Source: Loripinus fragilis (Eukaryota; Mollusca; Bivalvia; Lucinida; Lucinidae). Taken from it: a DNA stretch of 64,000 nt. Numbering within the stretch: the first letter of the stretch is position 1; the number at the start of each line of letters is the position of its first letter. The stretch is from NCBI GenBank assembly GCA_964019695.1, contig OZ026530.1, positions 39,182,944 to 39,246,943 of the forward strand, written 5' to 3'. The position numbers and the translations under genes are program-made. Under the pieces are notes generated by a model, which was given only the letters and a program-made list of their open reading frames with translations, did no database searches and had not been told where the DNA came from. Shown here piece by piece: positions 13,001 through 23,369 of this stretch.

Positions 13001-16000
13001 TTGTGATTCAGTGATGATTGGCCTCATTAGAGATGTATGAACAAAAGGTGTTTCACTTTGGTCTGAATTAACAATAGCTATATGAGGTTTTGTACATGTT
13101 GTTGCCAATGATGTAGAGTAATCCTCCCTCACAAGGCCAGCTGTTGATTTGACTCTTGATTCAGTTGCTACTGGCCTAACCAAAATGGACTGCATATATG
13201 GTGATCTTACTGATCTACTACATGCAGTTCCTACAGTTGTTACTGTGCTTCTAGCTAGTAATAAGCTATCATCAATCCTTACTGGATGTGCTCTTGTGTC
13301 AGGAACCATTGGTCTTAAGATAGGTGTTCTTATCAATGGGGGTTCACACGATTCAGCGGTTGAGTCTACCACTGAGCTTTTTGTAAATGTCGTGCCATAA
13401 TCTATCAACTCAGGGCAAGATGTTGTTTCCTGTCTTATTTCAGGAGAAATCCGCCCATACTTGTGTAAAGCAGGAGGGGCTGGTAAAGTTACTACTGGTA
13501 AGACATTCATTGGTGTAGCTTTGGGTATGCTCGAGAAATCTGAAGGTGCTGATCTTATATTTGGTGCAACAATTACACTTGGCTCACTTTTCTTTACATG
13601 AATTACTGATGGTGGGCAACTTTTCATTGCCACAACATTCTCAGGGGAAGTTTTTGCTACCACTTGTACATGAACAGTATTAAGAACCTTTCCTGTCTCT
13701 GATGTCAGTTGAACATTCTGTTTATGCAAATGACTTTGCTCTGTGACAGATGGTTTGATTACTGCAGTGTCTGCTGTTGTTTTAGGACGATCATACTTGA
13801 AGACAACACTGTTTCCATGAATAAATGCTGAGGTTGGTTGTGAGCCTTTCTGTAGTTCTGGTGGTACTTTGGCATAAGCTGTGCGTAAAAGACTTGCGAC
13901 TTTAGGAGGTATTTCTCTTTGTTCCACTGTTCCTTCTTTCTTTGGTTCCTCTAATATAACAGGAATAGATCCCGGAAATGTGTTTTCTGTAAAACTTTTT
14001 TCAGATTCCTGTTGATCAGGTAATTTATCAATTAGAGTTGGGTTGTCCATACATTCTGCTTCTTGAACAATGGATTCCGATAAAGATGGCTGGCTGGCAC
14101 TTTTTATAACTTGATCAAACAAGTCTGAAGAATGATCACTTTTCTTCTTTTCTGCATCAAGTGTTTCTGGTTGACAGCTTATCTTATCTTTAACTTGATC
14201 CGAACAAGAATCCTTTTTTGCCTTTATTTTTGACTTTCTATTTGATGCAACCTTACTCAACTTCTCTGCATATTCAGACCGCTCTACAAGTTCTAAGAGA
14301 TCTTGATCTGTTAAGTCGTAGCTGGGCAACTTTCGGTCTCCAAATGTTTGTATCCATACATTTAGTGAACCCTTTTTTACCCCATACTGATTAACAACAT
14401 TTGTAACGCCATGTCTTTTAGCCAGATGTGCTAATTTTATTTTCAGATTCTCTGAATATCGAAATCTTTTTATTTTGATATCTTCCTTGTCTTCTTCCAT
14501 TTTTGAAGAGTTTTTATTCTCTATGAGTTTTGCACTGCTAAATCTCCACTTTGCAATTGTCTTCCTATCAAAACCAAGCTGGCTTGAAACTGTAGCATCA
14601 CCATATTTTGCTGCTAAAGCAAGTAATCTTCTCTTAAAATCATAGCTATATAACCTTCTACCCAATTTATCTGTGACAAAATCTTCCCCTCTTACGGTAA
14701 AATGTTCAAGTTCTGATGTATCTTTTGAGTCCACAGTTTGTTTTACATTAGCTTGGCCAATTAATTCCTTATCAGACACTGCTTTCAAAGTCTCCTTATC
14801 ATCAGATCTAAATGCTAAATTAATTGTTTCATCTTTTTCAAAATCTTTGAGTTGATTAACATTGCAGTCGTTTCCCTTTATAATTTCAGATAAATATTGT
14901 TGCGGTGCAATTGAACTGGCACTTTGTGAGTCTTTCTGCTCTTTCACAGTATGGACTTCTGGTTTGGCTTCAATTAAACTCTTCACTTCATTAAGCTTGG
15001 ATTCAAAACTCTCTTTCAGAACTTCTCTCAACTTTTCTATTGGAATTTTATGAGATTTGCATGCCTCGTCAATTCCAGCTTGCATATAGCTATCAAAAAT
15101 GTCCCTTTTCTGTTTTTCTGATAAAAAATCCCTGTTTACTATACTTTTGCCATCTGCACTTGGACCTGTTAACTTTTCCAAGTTTAACGCTTGAACTTTC
15201 ATTGATTCATTGTTTGAGACAGATGTTGTTTCGTTACTTATGTATGAATGGTCTTTATAAGGAGAGATCTTTTCACCTACTGAGTTTTCCAATGAATCAC
15301 CTGATTTTTCAGGTTTTCTTGTTCCAGCATTATGATCATAGCTGACACTGGTTCCAGGGTGAGAACTGTATCTTTTCACTTGACTGTTTAATTCATTTTG
15401 CTTGTTCAAATCACTACTACCAACCACTGGAATAACCTGGGACTCTGAAAACCTTCGTTTTGGAAAACCATCCTGGCAATCAGTTGATGCATTGAAAGAA
15501 ACGTTAGTATTTTTACCTTCATCTTGCAAATCAAAATCATCATCTTTATCACAAGTTGGTATTTGATTTCTATTATCAGATTTGTTTGTAAAGTCTATCA
15601 TAAGACGATTATCAGAATCAGATTCAGAATCTTCAATATCTTGTGTTTCTGGTACACGGTTTCTAATATTTCTGTTTTTCTTAGTATTTCCTTTTACAAG
15701 AGTATTATTCGGCTTCGATTTTAAAAAATCTAATAGTGAATATATGTGTCTCTTCTTATTTTTGTAGGTGTCACTTAAGTCCTTAGATTGAATTTGTTCA
15801 TTACTTGTTTTACTTGCAGTAGAGCTCTGACCTTTTACAATTTCTTTTCTGTGTGGGCTCTTAATTTCATCCTGATGTTTACCTGGCAGAAGTTTGACAG
15901 AGCTTTCATCTAAATAGTTTACACCATGCTGGTCTCTACCTGTCAGTTGTTCGTCAGAATTTATATCCACAAAGTTTTTACCACTGGATATTCCACATAT

Positions 16001-18225
16001 TGAAGTTTCCAAGGAATCTCTAATTTTACTGCTTTCTGTTTCAACAACTAGAGTACTTGCTTCACTTCTTTTGTCACTTGCTGTTCCAAGCTGACTATTT
16101 GGGTCTATTATATTTCTTTCCAGTCCCACTTTCATCTCAACAGAATTTAATTTTTTGTTTTCTGCCTTTTGTATTTTGGCAATGGAATCTGTTTCATCTA
16201 CTGATTGCTGAAATAAATCTTTATCTGTTGCTGAATTCTTACTTTCTTCCACACTATTCTTTTTAGCTTCTTTATCAGTTTTTGACTCACCTCGTAGTAT
16301 GTTATTCTGACCTCTGTTTTCTGAAGGTCTCCCTATATCCTCTAAGTAAGACTTGGCTAAAATGAACTTATCACTTGGCTCAATTTCATTTACATTAAAG
16401 CAAGAACTCGTTTCTGCTTGACTATCTGTTTTCTCTGGTCTTGGTGAACTATTTTCACTTATTACATCCTCAGCAGTCTCCGACTGTGATGACTGATTTG
16501 TCTCAACTGTATTCAGAAAGGGATATTCACATTCATTACTTTGATCATCATCTATATCAAAAGATAATGGGTCACCAAATGAAGGTATATGGAAAGACCT
16601 TACAGATCGTTGTGATGTATCTGTAGCAGTTAATGAGGTTGAATTATTCCCAAGTGAGGCATTGTCCTTTGTAAATGTGTCTGTATTGTCGTTGTCCTGG
16701 GCATTTATTCCGGAGTTTTGAACAGGCACATTGCTGTATCTAATATTTAAATCCATTATATCAGGATTGGAAATCTGAGACAAGACTGGATCTGTTGAAG
16801 TATTTCTACTACCCTGAGAATTTCCTTGTGCATCAGTGCTGCTTCCTGATCCCACTGTTCTGGCAGTCCAAACTGCGATTTCTCTCTGCTTATGAAAATA
16901 ATTCACCATTCCTTGCCAGAATTTTGGTTTCCTACTAGATTTCACAGCTTCATTTAGCTCAGTTTCTAAATGATCTACATGGTTAACATTTTCAATCATT
17001 GATTTTTTGAAATAAGCTTGTCTTTTTATTTTGTTGCTTTGATTTTCTTCTGATTCATTCAGCACATTTACACCTTTTTTTTCTATTTCTTGTTTTAGAA
17101 TCATTTTGTTTTCTGAATGGTTGCTGCCTCCATCATAATCTGAATATTGATCCTTCCAGTTCTGAATGTCTTCACTTTGGTCTATTGAATCTAAAGACAT
17201 TAAACTTGACATTTGATTTAATTGCAATGTTGACTGGATTCTATCATATGGTTGTCTGGAACTATTTCTAGTCCCTCGGTCCTCAAGTTCTAGTGGTTTT
17301 GTCTTTGGTTTAAGTTCAGATCTTTCATTGTTTATCAAACTAGTTTTTCTCAACAGACAAGAAATTCTGTTTCCACAATCAGAAGATCTAGCACTATCAC
17401 AATTTATTGTCATATCACATTCTGCTATTGATGTTTGAAAAGATGGATTGTTATAAGATACTACATTTTTTACACTGAGTGGAGATAAATGTGGGATTGT
17501 TTTAACCTGAGCTGATGATTTTATTGACTTATTCTGTCTTGTTCCTGCTTTCTTTAAATCCTGTTCACACACTTTAAGGTTATTTGAATATACAGACCCA
17601 ATTGAATTGGTAAAATATCCTTCACCCTGTTCATTGTCAGTAATTTTTGTTTCAGAAATCTTGTTTCTACTAACACTACATTCCGTTTTGAAAGACATGT
17701 CATTATCTCCAGAAGATAACATAGTAGAAATGTGACTAGTATGGGACCTAAATCTGTCTGCTTCTTTACAAAAGTAACAAAACATTTCTAGCACTTCTTT
17801 TAACTCAACATGTGTCACCACATTTTGTATCAGTATTTGTTTGTCAAACGTATCTGCTACATTTTCAGAATTTAAAGCACTTGAAGGAAACTTTGGTAAG
17901 TTTTTAACATTCTTTCTACATATATCCATCTTTTTTTGCATATGCTTAACTAAAAGCTGAATTTGTTTTTCACAGCACGTTCTATCCATTTGTTCGATAG
18001 TACTTTGGGGAGTATATCCTTTTTCTAGCTGACTAGTTGTGAGGGTCCTTAGCTTTTTTTGAATTAGGTATGAACAGCATGTTCTGTTGGTGCACACATC
18101 TGTAGATCTCTTTGCATTCGTGTTTAATGACAGGGGAGATTCTGTGTGGCTCCTACCCTTAGTACTATTCCACCCATTACTCTGCCCAAAAGTGTGAACT
18201 TGTTGGAAACATGGCCCACATTCCC
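4001..18225 (-). CDS. Giant last exon of a THAP/multi-helix-turn-helix protein (about 4,740 residues)
   Basis: This is one uninterrupted reading frame of 14.2 kb. The frame stays open above 18097 to an in-frame stop at 18299-18301 without an ATG. A strong acceptor (CCTCTCTTTGCAG) places the exon start at 18225 in phase 1, which matches the donor of the exon at 28498-28597. With the upstream exons the protein is about 5,113 residues. It carries about 13 copies of a roughly 36-residue HTH unit ending in an invariant Trp, in clusters near residues 1406-1665, 2593-2637, 2982-3062, 3216-3345, 4353-4450 and 4529-4820. Between them are long low-complexity Ser/Thr/Asp/Glu/Lys-rich stretches, a Val/Pro/Thr-rich region (about 1850-2300) and acidic blocks holding SUMO-interaction-like motifs (VIELSDEDD, CIVINDEDD). 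The HTH units resemble Pipsqueak/Brinker/CENP-B and insertion-sequence transposase HTHs. A nuclear DNA-binding role is inferred. No catalytic domain is visible. The stop codon is supplied by a MITE. Confidence 0.92.
4880..5755 (-). other. HTH units 10-12 of the giant protein
   Basis: Three units lie at about residues 4529-4572, 4686-4728 and 4777-4820. They share a SLEQK-like first helix and a KYGV-type turn. Each ends in a tryptophan-rich recognition helix: TKTLWGW, AGSIWNW and RGTLWNW. Their closeness to one another suggests they arose by local duplication. Confidence 0.8.
5990..6282 (-). other. HTH units 8-9 of the giant protein (tandem pair)
   Basis: There are two back-to-back units at about residues 4353-4400 (ends VIVNW) and 4406-4450 (begins SYYTLEEKLNAL, ends TIQSW). 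They lie only a few residues apart, so they may act as one bipartite DNA-binding module. Confidence 0.75.
6895..7502 (-). other. Cluster of repeated LFD-x-L short linear motifs
   Basis: Within about 200 disordered residues the motif recurs as GLFDDLF, NLFDIL, NLFDFL and SLFENL. Related copies lie farther up at about 8590 (NLYDLL), 11730 (RLFSLI) and 15740 (SLLDFL). Each is an aromatic/hydrophobic core with acidic residues in Ser/Pro-rich surroundings, as expected for a protein-docking motif. The partner is unknown. Confidence 0.6.
8815..8945 (-). other. SUMO-interaction-like motifs in an acidic block
   Basis: VIELSDEDDDEED, VIIMSE and CIVINDEDD each show the hydrophobic core followed by acidic and Ser residues that defines SUMO-interacting motifs. 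Another possible one, FIDLTE, is near 10520. Functional status is inferred from pattern alone. Confidence 0.55.
9305..9695 (-). other. HTH units 6-7 of the giant protein
   Basis: Unit 6 (about residues 3216-3258) begins YSPDFKSRIIKL and ends NKISRWR. Unit 7 (about 3301-3345) begins YSEEFKKEVV and ends RILSWI. These two fit the Brinker/transposase HTH pattern best, with Phe/Tyr in helix 1, the AxE/AREYKI turn and a final Trp. Confidence 0.8.
10150..10395 (-). other. HTH units 4-5 of the giant protein (tandem pair)
   Basis: Two contiguous units lie at about residues 2982-3022 (SLQFKLSVIKEA, ends TVRQWL) and 3025-3062 (LAFRLSVVKCAKAYGV, ends KIVSWL). The parallel FKLSV/FRLSV starts show direct tandem duplication. 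Confidence 0.8.
11430..11562 (-). other. HTH unit 3 of the giant protein
   Basis: A single unit at about residues 2593-2637 begins FRFSHGLKVKLAAKA and ends KCLHRWR. It shares the FRxSxxLKxKLAxxA start with unit 2, 3 kb away, so the two look like sister copies. Confidence 0.78.
11990..12133 (-). repeat. 72-bp tandem duplication within the coding sequence
   Basis: The units 11990-12061 and 12062-12133 are nearly identical (one clear difference, TAGAGG versus CAGAGG). They encode a 24-residue block twice, beginning YLSEYKKKYGIENV and ending PLSENK. The reading frame is kept. The near-identity points to a recent duplication, or to an assembly artefact. Confidence 0.9.
14330..15128 (-). other. 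HTH units 0-2 of the giant protein
   Basis: Units 1 (about residues 1561-1600, YSYDFKRRLLALAAKYG, ends TIAKWR) and 2 (about 1625-1665, FRYSENLKIKLAHLA, ends LNVWI) are clear. Unit 0 (about 1406-1440, SEKQKRDIFDSYMQAGI...ACKSHKIP) keeps the spacing but has lost the final Trp and may be a decayed copy. Confidence 0.72.
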
Positions 18226-18415
18226 CTGCAAAGAGAGGATTTGTGCATTTAAATACACATACACAAATGGTGAAAAAGTAAAACTTGTGCCATATGAACT
18301 AGTGCTGGGGGCTGAAAAGATTACCCCAAAATTTTGAAAATTTTCAAACTCAGCATGCAGTGATTCCAGATAAGCAAATTTATTTCTGATTTATCTTTCC
18401 AGTCTCACAACACAC

Positions 18416-18500
18416 TCATATGTTATGGGTACTCAAAAGAACCACCTCAGATGGTTCTTTACCATCTTAGATGGTTCTTTTGTGTACCCAGAAAATAAGA
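18416..18500. mobile_element. Hairpin MITE family A, copy 3 (core only)
   Basis: It has CATATGTTATGGGTACTC, a duplicated AGATGGTTCTTT centre, and the mirrored TTTTGTGTACCC. The outer flanks are missing. Confidence 0.65.
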
Positions 18501-19139
18501 TATCAGTTTAGAGACTTAGTACACTAAATGCCTTGCCATAGGAAAGAAAGATATTCAGATTGTCTTTTTTCCAATTTCTCCATCAAATATATGCTATGGT
18601 ATATATTGGAAGCATTTTATTGAAAAGCTTCTAATCAGTACCACAACATTTTCATGGAAATAATTGAAAAATTGTCATTTTTCCTATATTCAGCTACAAA
18701 TTTTTGCTTATCCGGAATCAGTTCATGAGATTTTTTTGTATTTTTTTTTTGTTTGAGTGGTCATCAGCAAAAAGTGTGTGATCATCAGCAAAAAGTGCAT
18801 GGTCATCAGCAAAAAGTAGACAAAGTTTTTTTAAGCAACTTTTCCTGGATAATGATTATGCGACTTAGTTTCTGTACTAAGACATCAGCTGAAAATATTA
18901 CATTTTGATTGGTACTGTAAAATTGAAATTTTGAGTACACTGCATTTGCTGGATCTTTAACTGATGTTATTTTGTTCACTTTTTGCTGACTGACACTCAG
19001 AAACCAAAAATATTTTCTGTCTTTCTAGACACCAAATCAAGTGCACATTACTGTAATTAAATGTGTATGCGTCAATGCACAAATCTTCTCAGCCCACAAT
19101 CACTAATTCATACATGTGACAGAGGATATTAATACACAA

Positions 19140-19380
19140 ACAAAGGGACCCTGGATTGACTCTTTCCTTGCTAGCAGCAACTTTTGTTGTCTACTGATAA
19201 CCTTTGCAAACAGTTTGGACCCAGATCAGGACTGACAGAATGTCAGTCCAGATCTGGATCCAAACATTTTGCCACTCCGATAGTGCTGAAAGAATTTTTT
19301 TGAAAAAGTTTAATTTTGAAAAAAGTCAGCAAACGACAATAAAAGAATGGGAAATTACCCAGCATAAAAGAGTTAAATGT
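19140..19380. mobile_element. Hairpin element family C
   Basis: The central palindrome is TTTGGACCCAGATCAGGACTGACAG and its mirror, split here across 19212-19272. A GAAAGAATTTTTTTGAAAAAG arm follows, and the right end reads AAAGAGTTAA, matching the TTAACTCTT-type ends of family B. Confidence 0.65.
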
Positions 19381-19699
19381 TTATTGGAGTGGGTTGGTTG
19401 TAGGGACAAAATACTAAACAACGAAAATAGTAATCTGGTGACTTGTGCTTTTTTTTACAAACTGTCTAAACACAAGATTTTGATACATATCTCATTGTCT
19501 AGCATTGAAGACTCAGACTAGTCTGCCAAAATAAGTAGATTCACTAAAGCCTTCGCTGCTCCAATACACAAACTATGGATGTCAATGAAGCCTGACCACA
19601 GGCTACATCAGAATGGACTTTTATGGGGGATTTTCTGCATGTGCATTTAGTACCGAAATCTTATATGATGTCCCGTAACATGGGAAAACCAACGATGTC

Positions 19700-19899
19700 T
19701 GTTTTGTTTGTTTGTTTTGATTCTTTACGTCCCATCAACAATCTTTCAGTTATGCAGGGATGGGTCTTCCTGGGTTGAACCAGTACTAAGCTAGGAGCAA
19801 TGTGTCTTGCTCAAGAACACAACGCAGTGACGCCGGTGAGGCTCGAACCCCCGGCCCTTAGGTCTTGAGTCAAGCATAACACTGAGCCACTGCGCTCCC
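19700..19899 (-). mobile_element. tRNA-derived SINE (S1), copy with 9-bp target duplication
   Basis: The head at the right end has the A box (TGGCTCAGTG) and B box (GGTTCGAGCC) on the minus strand. The perfect target duplication AACGATGTC is at 19691-19699 and 19901-19909. This fits LINE-mediated retroposition. Confidence 0.9.
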
Positions 19900-19909
19900 A
19901 AACGATGTC

Positions 19910-20359
19910 ACAGCCACCAATTCAGCTCCTTCATTGCATATACCAGTTGGATTAAACTTTCTATTTCATAATTTTGAGAGCAAAATTTAGAAATCGGGCA
20001 ATGCTATTCGATGAGACACTCATTGAACTTTCAGACATTGATATCAGTTTTAAGAGGATTATTCTCCTTGACAGTTTAAAATTGTTTGTTATGAAGAAAA
20101 ATGGCATTTTTTCAACTTCATCACAGATTCTAGAATCAGTTTATGCATCAGGACATACTATTTAAGGTATGTCGAAAATAGACGTCAATGCCATCGAATA
20201 GCATTTTCGGATTTCTAAAATTTTGTATTAGTTAGGAAATATACTGATTTTGCTGAATGCAAGGTCCATCTCACTCATAGGAAACAGGTTCCTCAGGTCC
20301 CTCTTCTTAATAACACAGTATTGATTTTATGCAATGAAGGAGCTAGATTCGTGGCTGTG
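19910..20359. mobile_element. Foldback MITE with about 30-bp terminal inverted repeats
   Basis: The left end begins ACAGCCACCAATTCAGCTCC and the right end is its imperfect mirror (GGAGCTAGATTCGTGGCTGT). Inner arms also pair (GGCAATGCTATTCGATG with CATCGAATAGCATT). The SINE at 19700-19899 sits directly beside it. Confidence 0.75.
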
Positions 20360-20597
20360 AATGTGGCTGTTTGCCACAACAAGACTCAGATCAGCCTAGG
20401 CATCAACTCAGTCTGTTCAGAGTCTTTGTTGTCCTCATGGAGAAAGCTTGAGCCCTGAGTTACCCATTGAGCACACAGTGACGACTCTGATCAGAATGGG
20501 TGGAAACCCATGCTGATCTAAGTCTTCGCTCAGTGCATACTCATTTTGTTGGTTTTGTCATGTTATGGCTCATATCATTCACAAAATAAACATTTAC

Positions 20598-20790
20598 ATG
20601 CCTTTAGTTAAGAGTGCGCAACAGAAAAATAACTTTTTTATTCTCAACCAAAACATATGTTGTGTGTACTCAAAAGAACTGTCTCAATGAGACGGTTCCT
20701 TTGAGCACCCAAAACATATGCTGAGAGTTATGGGTAAGAAAATATTCCCAATTTTACGTAGATTTTTTTTTGTTTATCTAAACCTGTGCA
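20598..20790. mobile_element. Hairpin MITE family A, copy 4
   Basis: It has the GCCTTTAGTTAAGAGTG start, the CATATGTTGTGTGTACTC hairpin with GTCTCAATGAGACGGTT at the centre, and TTTGTTTATCTAAACCTG at the end. The element is nearly complete. Confidence 0.8.
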
Positions 20791-20909
20791 TTTGGCATAA
20801 CCAGTTGTATGCGGACCTTGAAAGTATTGAGAAGGTGACACACACCAACATGAACCACACCAAAAACAATTGCCTCTTTTATCACCTTGGTTCAACCTAG
20901 CAATGCTGT

Positions 20910-21135
20910 ATTAACCCTTTTTGTACCAATGGAATTTTCCATAAAATTACATGCAATAAAGTCAGGGTGGTCCATTGTGTATATTGTGGGTTCATAGATT
21001 ATAGTTTCCAAAAATTATTTCTCTGAAGATTGATTGGTCTTAACAAACATTATTCACATTTCATCTTGGTCTTCACTGTTTGCCAAAGTACCAGTTTAGG
21101 GTCCTGATCTGGGTCCAAACTGTTTGTAAAAGTCA
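20910..21135. repeat. Decayed TTAACCCTTT-type element with family-C hairpin half
   Basis: It begins ATTAACCCTTTTTGTACC. Near 21080-21125 it carries ACTGTTTGCCAAAGTA and GATCTGGGTCCAAACTG. No intact inverted end is visible on the right. Confidence 0.45.
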
Positions 21136-21429
21136 TCCTCAGAATCACATATATATGATTGACAGTTACCTAAGCACACTTGCACATGCAATACACTTCA
21201 ACACCCAATAGTGACAATGCAGAGCAGATTGAGGGCAAGCCTAAGTCTGGTTCGCATGTGCAAAATATGCAGGTGTTTGCTTCATCAGAGTTCACGTTGA
21301 GTGTTAAATTTTACAATCCAACACAAAAACTTTACCTAACTTAGGATGATCAAAAAATAAATTGATATGTATCCTTAAGTATAAATATTAAAGTTCTAAA
21401 TTAGATATTTATTGCTAAATGTAAATATA

Positions 21430-21900
21430 AGAGGCGAGTTTCCTTTTTCAGAGGTTTGTGAATGGTTAAACACCACAGGTTCAGTTTACTCGCCAAGTTT
21501 GTGTAAAATCCAAAGATCAAGGACTTCTAAAATACTTTCCAACTGTTTTCAAGGACTGAAAACTTATGAAAAATACTGATTTACACATTAAAATTCTACA
21601 TTGAAAAATGCTAGACTGCATTTCTAAAGGTATTAGTTTTAGAAAATTAGTTTAAAATTGTCTTATTTTTATTTGAGCTTAACCACAGAATTTCCCACTC
21701 TTTTCAAATAAAGGCATCACAATTTTATACTGATTTAGGTCTCCAAAGACAGTGTTGAATCCTCCTGCTAAAGTAAAATTCATGGACTTTTCAAGGTCTT
21801 TGAGTGTTTTCAAGTACTTTTCATGGAAAATTTAATTTTGAAGGACTTTTCAAGACAGTCCTGTATATTCAAGTACTTTTCAAGCCTGTGCAAACCCTGA
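21430..21900. mobile_element. Foldback element with CAAGGACTTTT subterminal repeats
   Basis: The left arm has AAGTTTGTGTAAAATCC and AAGGACTTCTAAAATAC. The right arm has repeated TTTTCAAGGACT-like units and ends GCCTGTGCAAACCCTG. The centre pairs imperfectly around TTGTCTTATTTTTATTTG. A better copy is at 41000-41412. Confidence 0.7.
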
Positions 21901-21989
21901 CTCCTTTTAAACTTAACCCATGACATTCATACTTTCATGGACATAAAAAAGTTGAATCCATTTCTTAAAGTAACTGTGAACCAAGTTAT

Positions 21990-22207
21990 CATTATATAAA
22001 CCTGACAAAAAAAGAAACATTGAAATTTTCTTGAAAACTACTAAGAATCTAACCAATTCATTTTTAGAGTTGTAAAGATAGACAATATGTAATGACATTT
22101 CAGATTTTCTATCTTTATATCACTATAATTGAATTTGTTAGATTCTTAGCAGTTTTCAAGAAAATTTCAAACTATAAACTGGTGCGTTTCTTTTTTTGTC
22201 ACGTATT
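21990..22207. mobile_element. Foldback MITE, about 100-bp arms
   Basis: The left arm GACAAAAAAAGAAAC...AAATTTTCTTGAAAAC is mirrored by GTTTTCAAGAAAATTT...GTTTCTTTTTTTGTC on the right. It folds around about 22085. Two short opposing reading frames seen here are just the two arms. Confidence 0.75.
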
Positions 22208-22239
22208 CTTTATTTGCCTTCTGGGAAGTTTTGCATGTT

Positions 22240-22402
22240 TATTTGTTGTCTGCAGATTTTTGTTAAAACTTAACTTTTTTGAAAAATTCTTTCAGGAATC
22301 CCATCAGAGTGTCAAACAGTATGGATCCAAATCAGGCCCGACATTTTGTCGGGCCTGATCTGGGTCCAAACTGTTTGCGAAGGTTATCTGCAGATGACAC
22401 AA
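22240..22402. mobile_element. Hairpin element family C
   Basis: The palindrome CAGGCCCGACATTTTGTCGG at the centre is bracketed by TGTCAAACAGTATGGATCC and GGGTCCAAACTGTTTGCG. An upstream arm, TTTTTTGAAAAATTCTTTC, is shared with 3270 and 19290. Confidence 0.7.
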
Positions 22403-22514
22403 GTAAGTTTTTTAGAGTTAAAACAGTGTTGAGGCAGCCAGGTTGGTTTCTGTTACTTTTGTTATATTCTTAGCTGTTGTTCCCATTGTTTGAGGTTTGG
22501 TCTTTGTTTTGTAA

Positions 22515-22712
22515 TAAAGTCATAGGTTTAGATAAACAACATTATTCAGCATATAATTGTAAATATTTTCTTACCCATCAATTGTAACAAAAGAACTGCT
22601 CAAAAGAACTGTCTCATTGAGACTATTCTTTTGAGTACCCACAACATATGCTTTGTTTGAGAAATAAGAAAAATATTTTTTTGATACACACTCTTAACTA
22701 ATGGACTGAAAG
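22515..22712. mobile_element. Hairpin MITE family A, copy 5 (inverted)
   Basis: It starts with AGGTTTAGATAAACAA, so it is inverted relative to copy 4. It then has TATTTTCTTACCCATCA, the GTCTCATTGAGAC centre and GAAATAAGAAAA. Confidence 0.75.
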
Positions 22713-22721
22713 TTCTTTTGG

Positions 22722-22985
22722 TTTGGTTCTTTACGTCTCGGTCAACAGCTATGGTCATTTTGAAGCGGGCAGTTCACCTAACCACACATTTTCAAGGGCA
22801 AGATTGGCTAAGCCGTTAACCAGTACTTTGTGCACATACTTTCGCTTGTAACTGACAACAACCCTTCTTGAATGATGGTATAAATTATTTCACGATCAAT
22901 CTCCATGAAAGTATGGCACCAGGCCGGGATCAAACTCGCTACCCCTGGATCTGCAGTTGGTTTCGCTACTGGTCTGGTGTAATAT
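22722..22985 (-). mobile_element. Second tRNA-SINE family (S2)
   Basis: The right end read on the minus strand has GCGAGTTTGATCCCGGCC, a good B box, but the A box is degenerate. The left end shares TTCTTTACGTC with the S1 tail. A plus-strand fragment of the same head lies at 30868-30920. Confidence 0.6.
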
Positions 22986-23369
22986 AGTTCTTAGTTCCTG
23001 ATTTGCTTTACTTTATCACATGAAGTCGCGTCTGGGAGCGATACAATGCCATGCAATAAAATTGATAAACCACTAGTGGTTTATAGATTTAATATCATTA
23101 CCCAATGAAATTCAATATAATGCTGTGTAAAAGATGGCAAAATCTTGACATTTTCACGGCAAAAATGAGATTTTTAACATCATGTGAAATGGGTGATTTC
23201 AAAAATAATGCATCCATTTCTTTAATCAATGTTTATAGACTATCTAAAGCAGATTTATTGTTAAAATTAATTTTAAGATATGTAATTAATGTTTTTCTTG
23301 CATCATGCCAAGTTTCATCGCTTTAGAATGTTCTGTTCAAAAATAACATGGAAAAATGTCATCAAAATT

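Noticed and set aside
5031..16626. Many plus-strand reading frames of 60-170 codons opposite the giant exon
   Set aside because: They are antisense shadows of a 14-kb biased reading frame. None has splice or domain support.
18095..18097. GTG as the start codon of the giant protein
   Set aside because: Animal genes rarely start at GTG. The frame is open above it and a strong acceptor at 18226 with matching phase explains the start as an exon edge.
21913..22358. Two opposing small genes
   Set aside because: They are the two arms of one foldback MITE.
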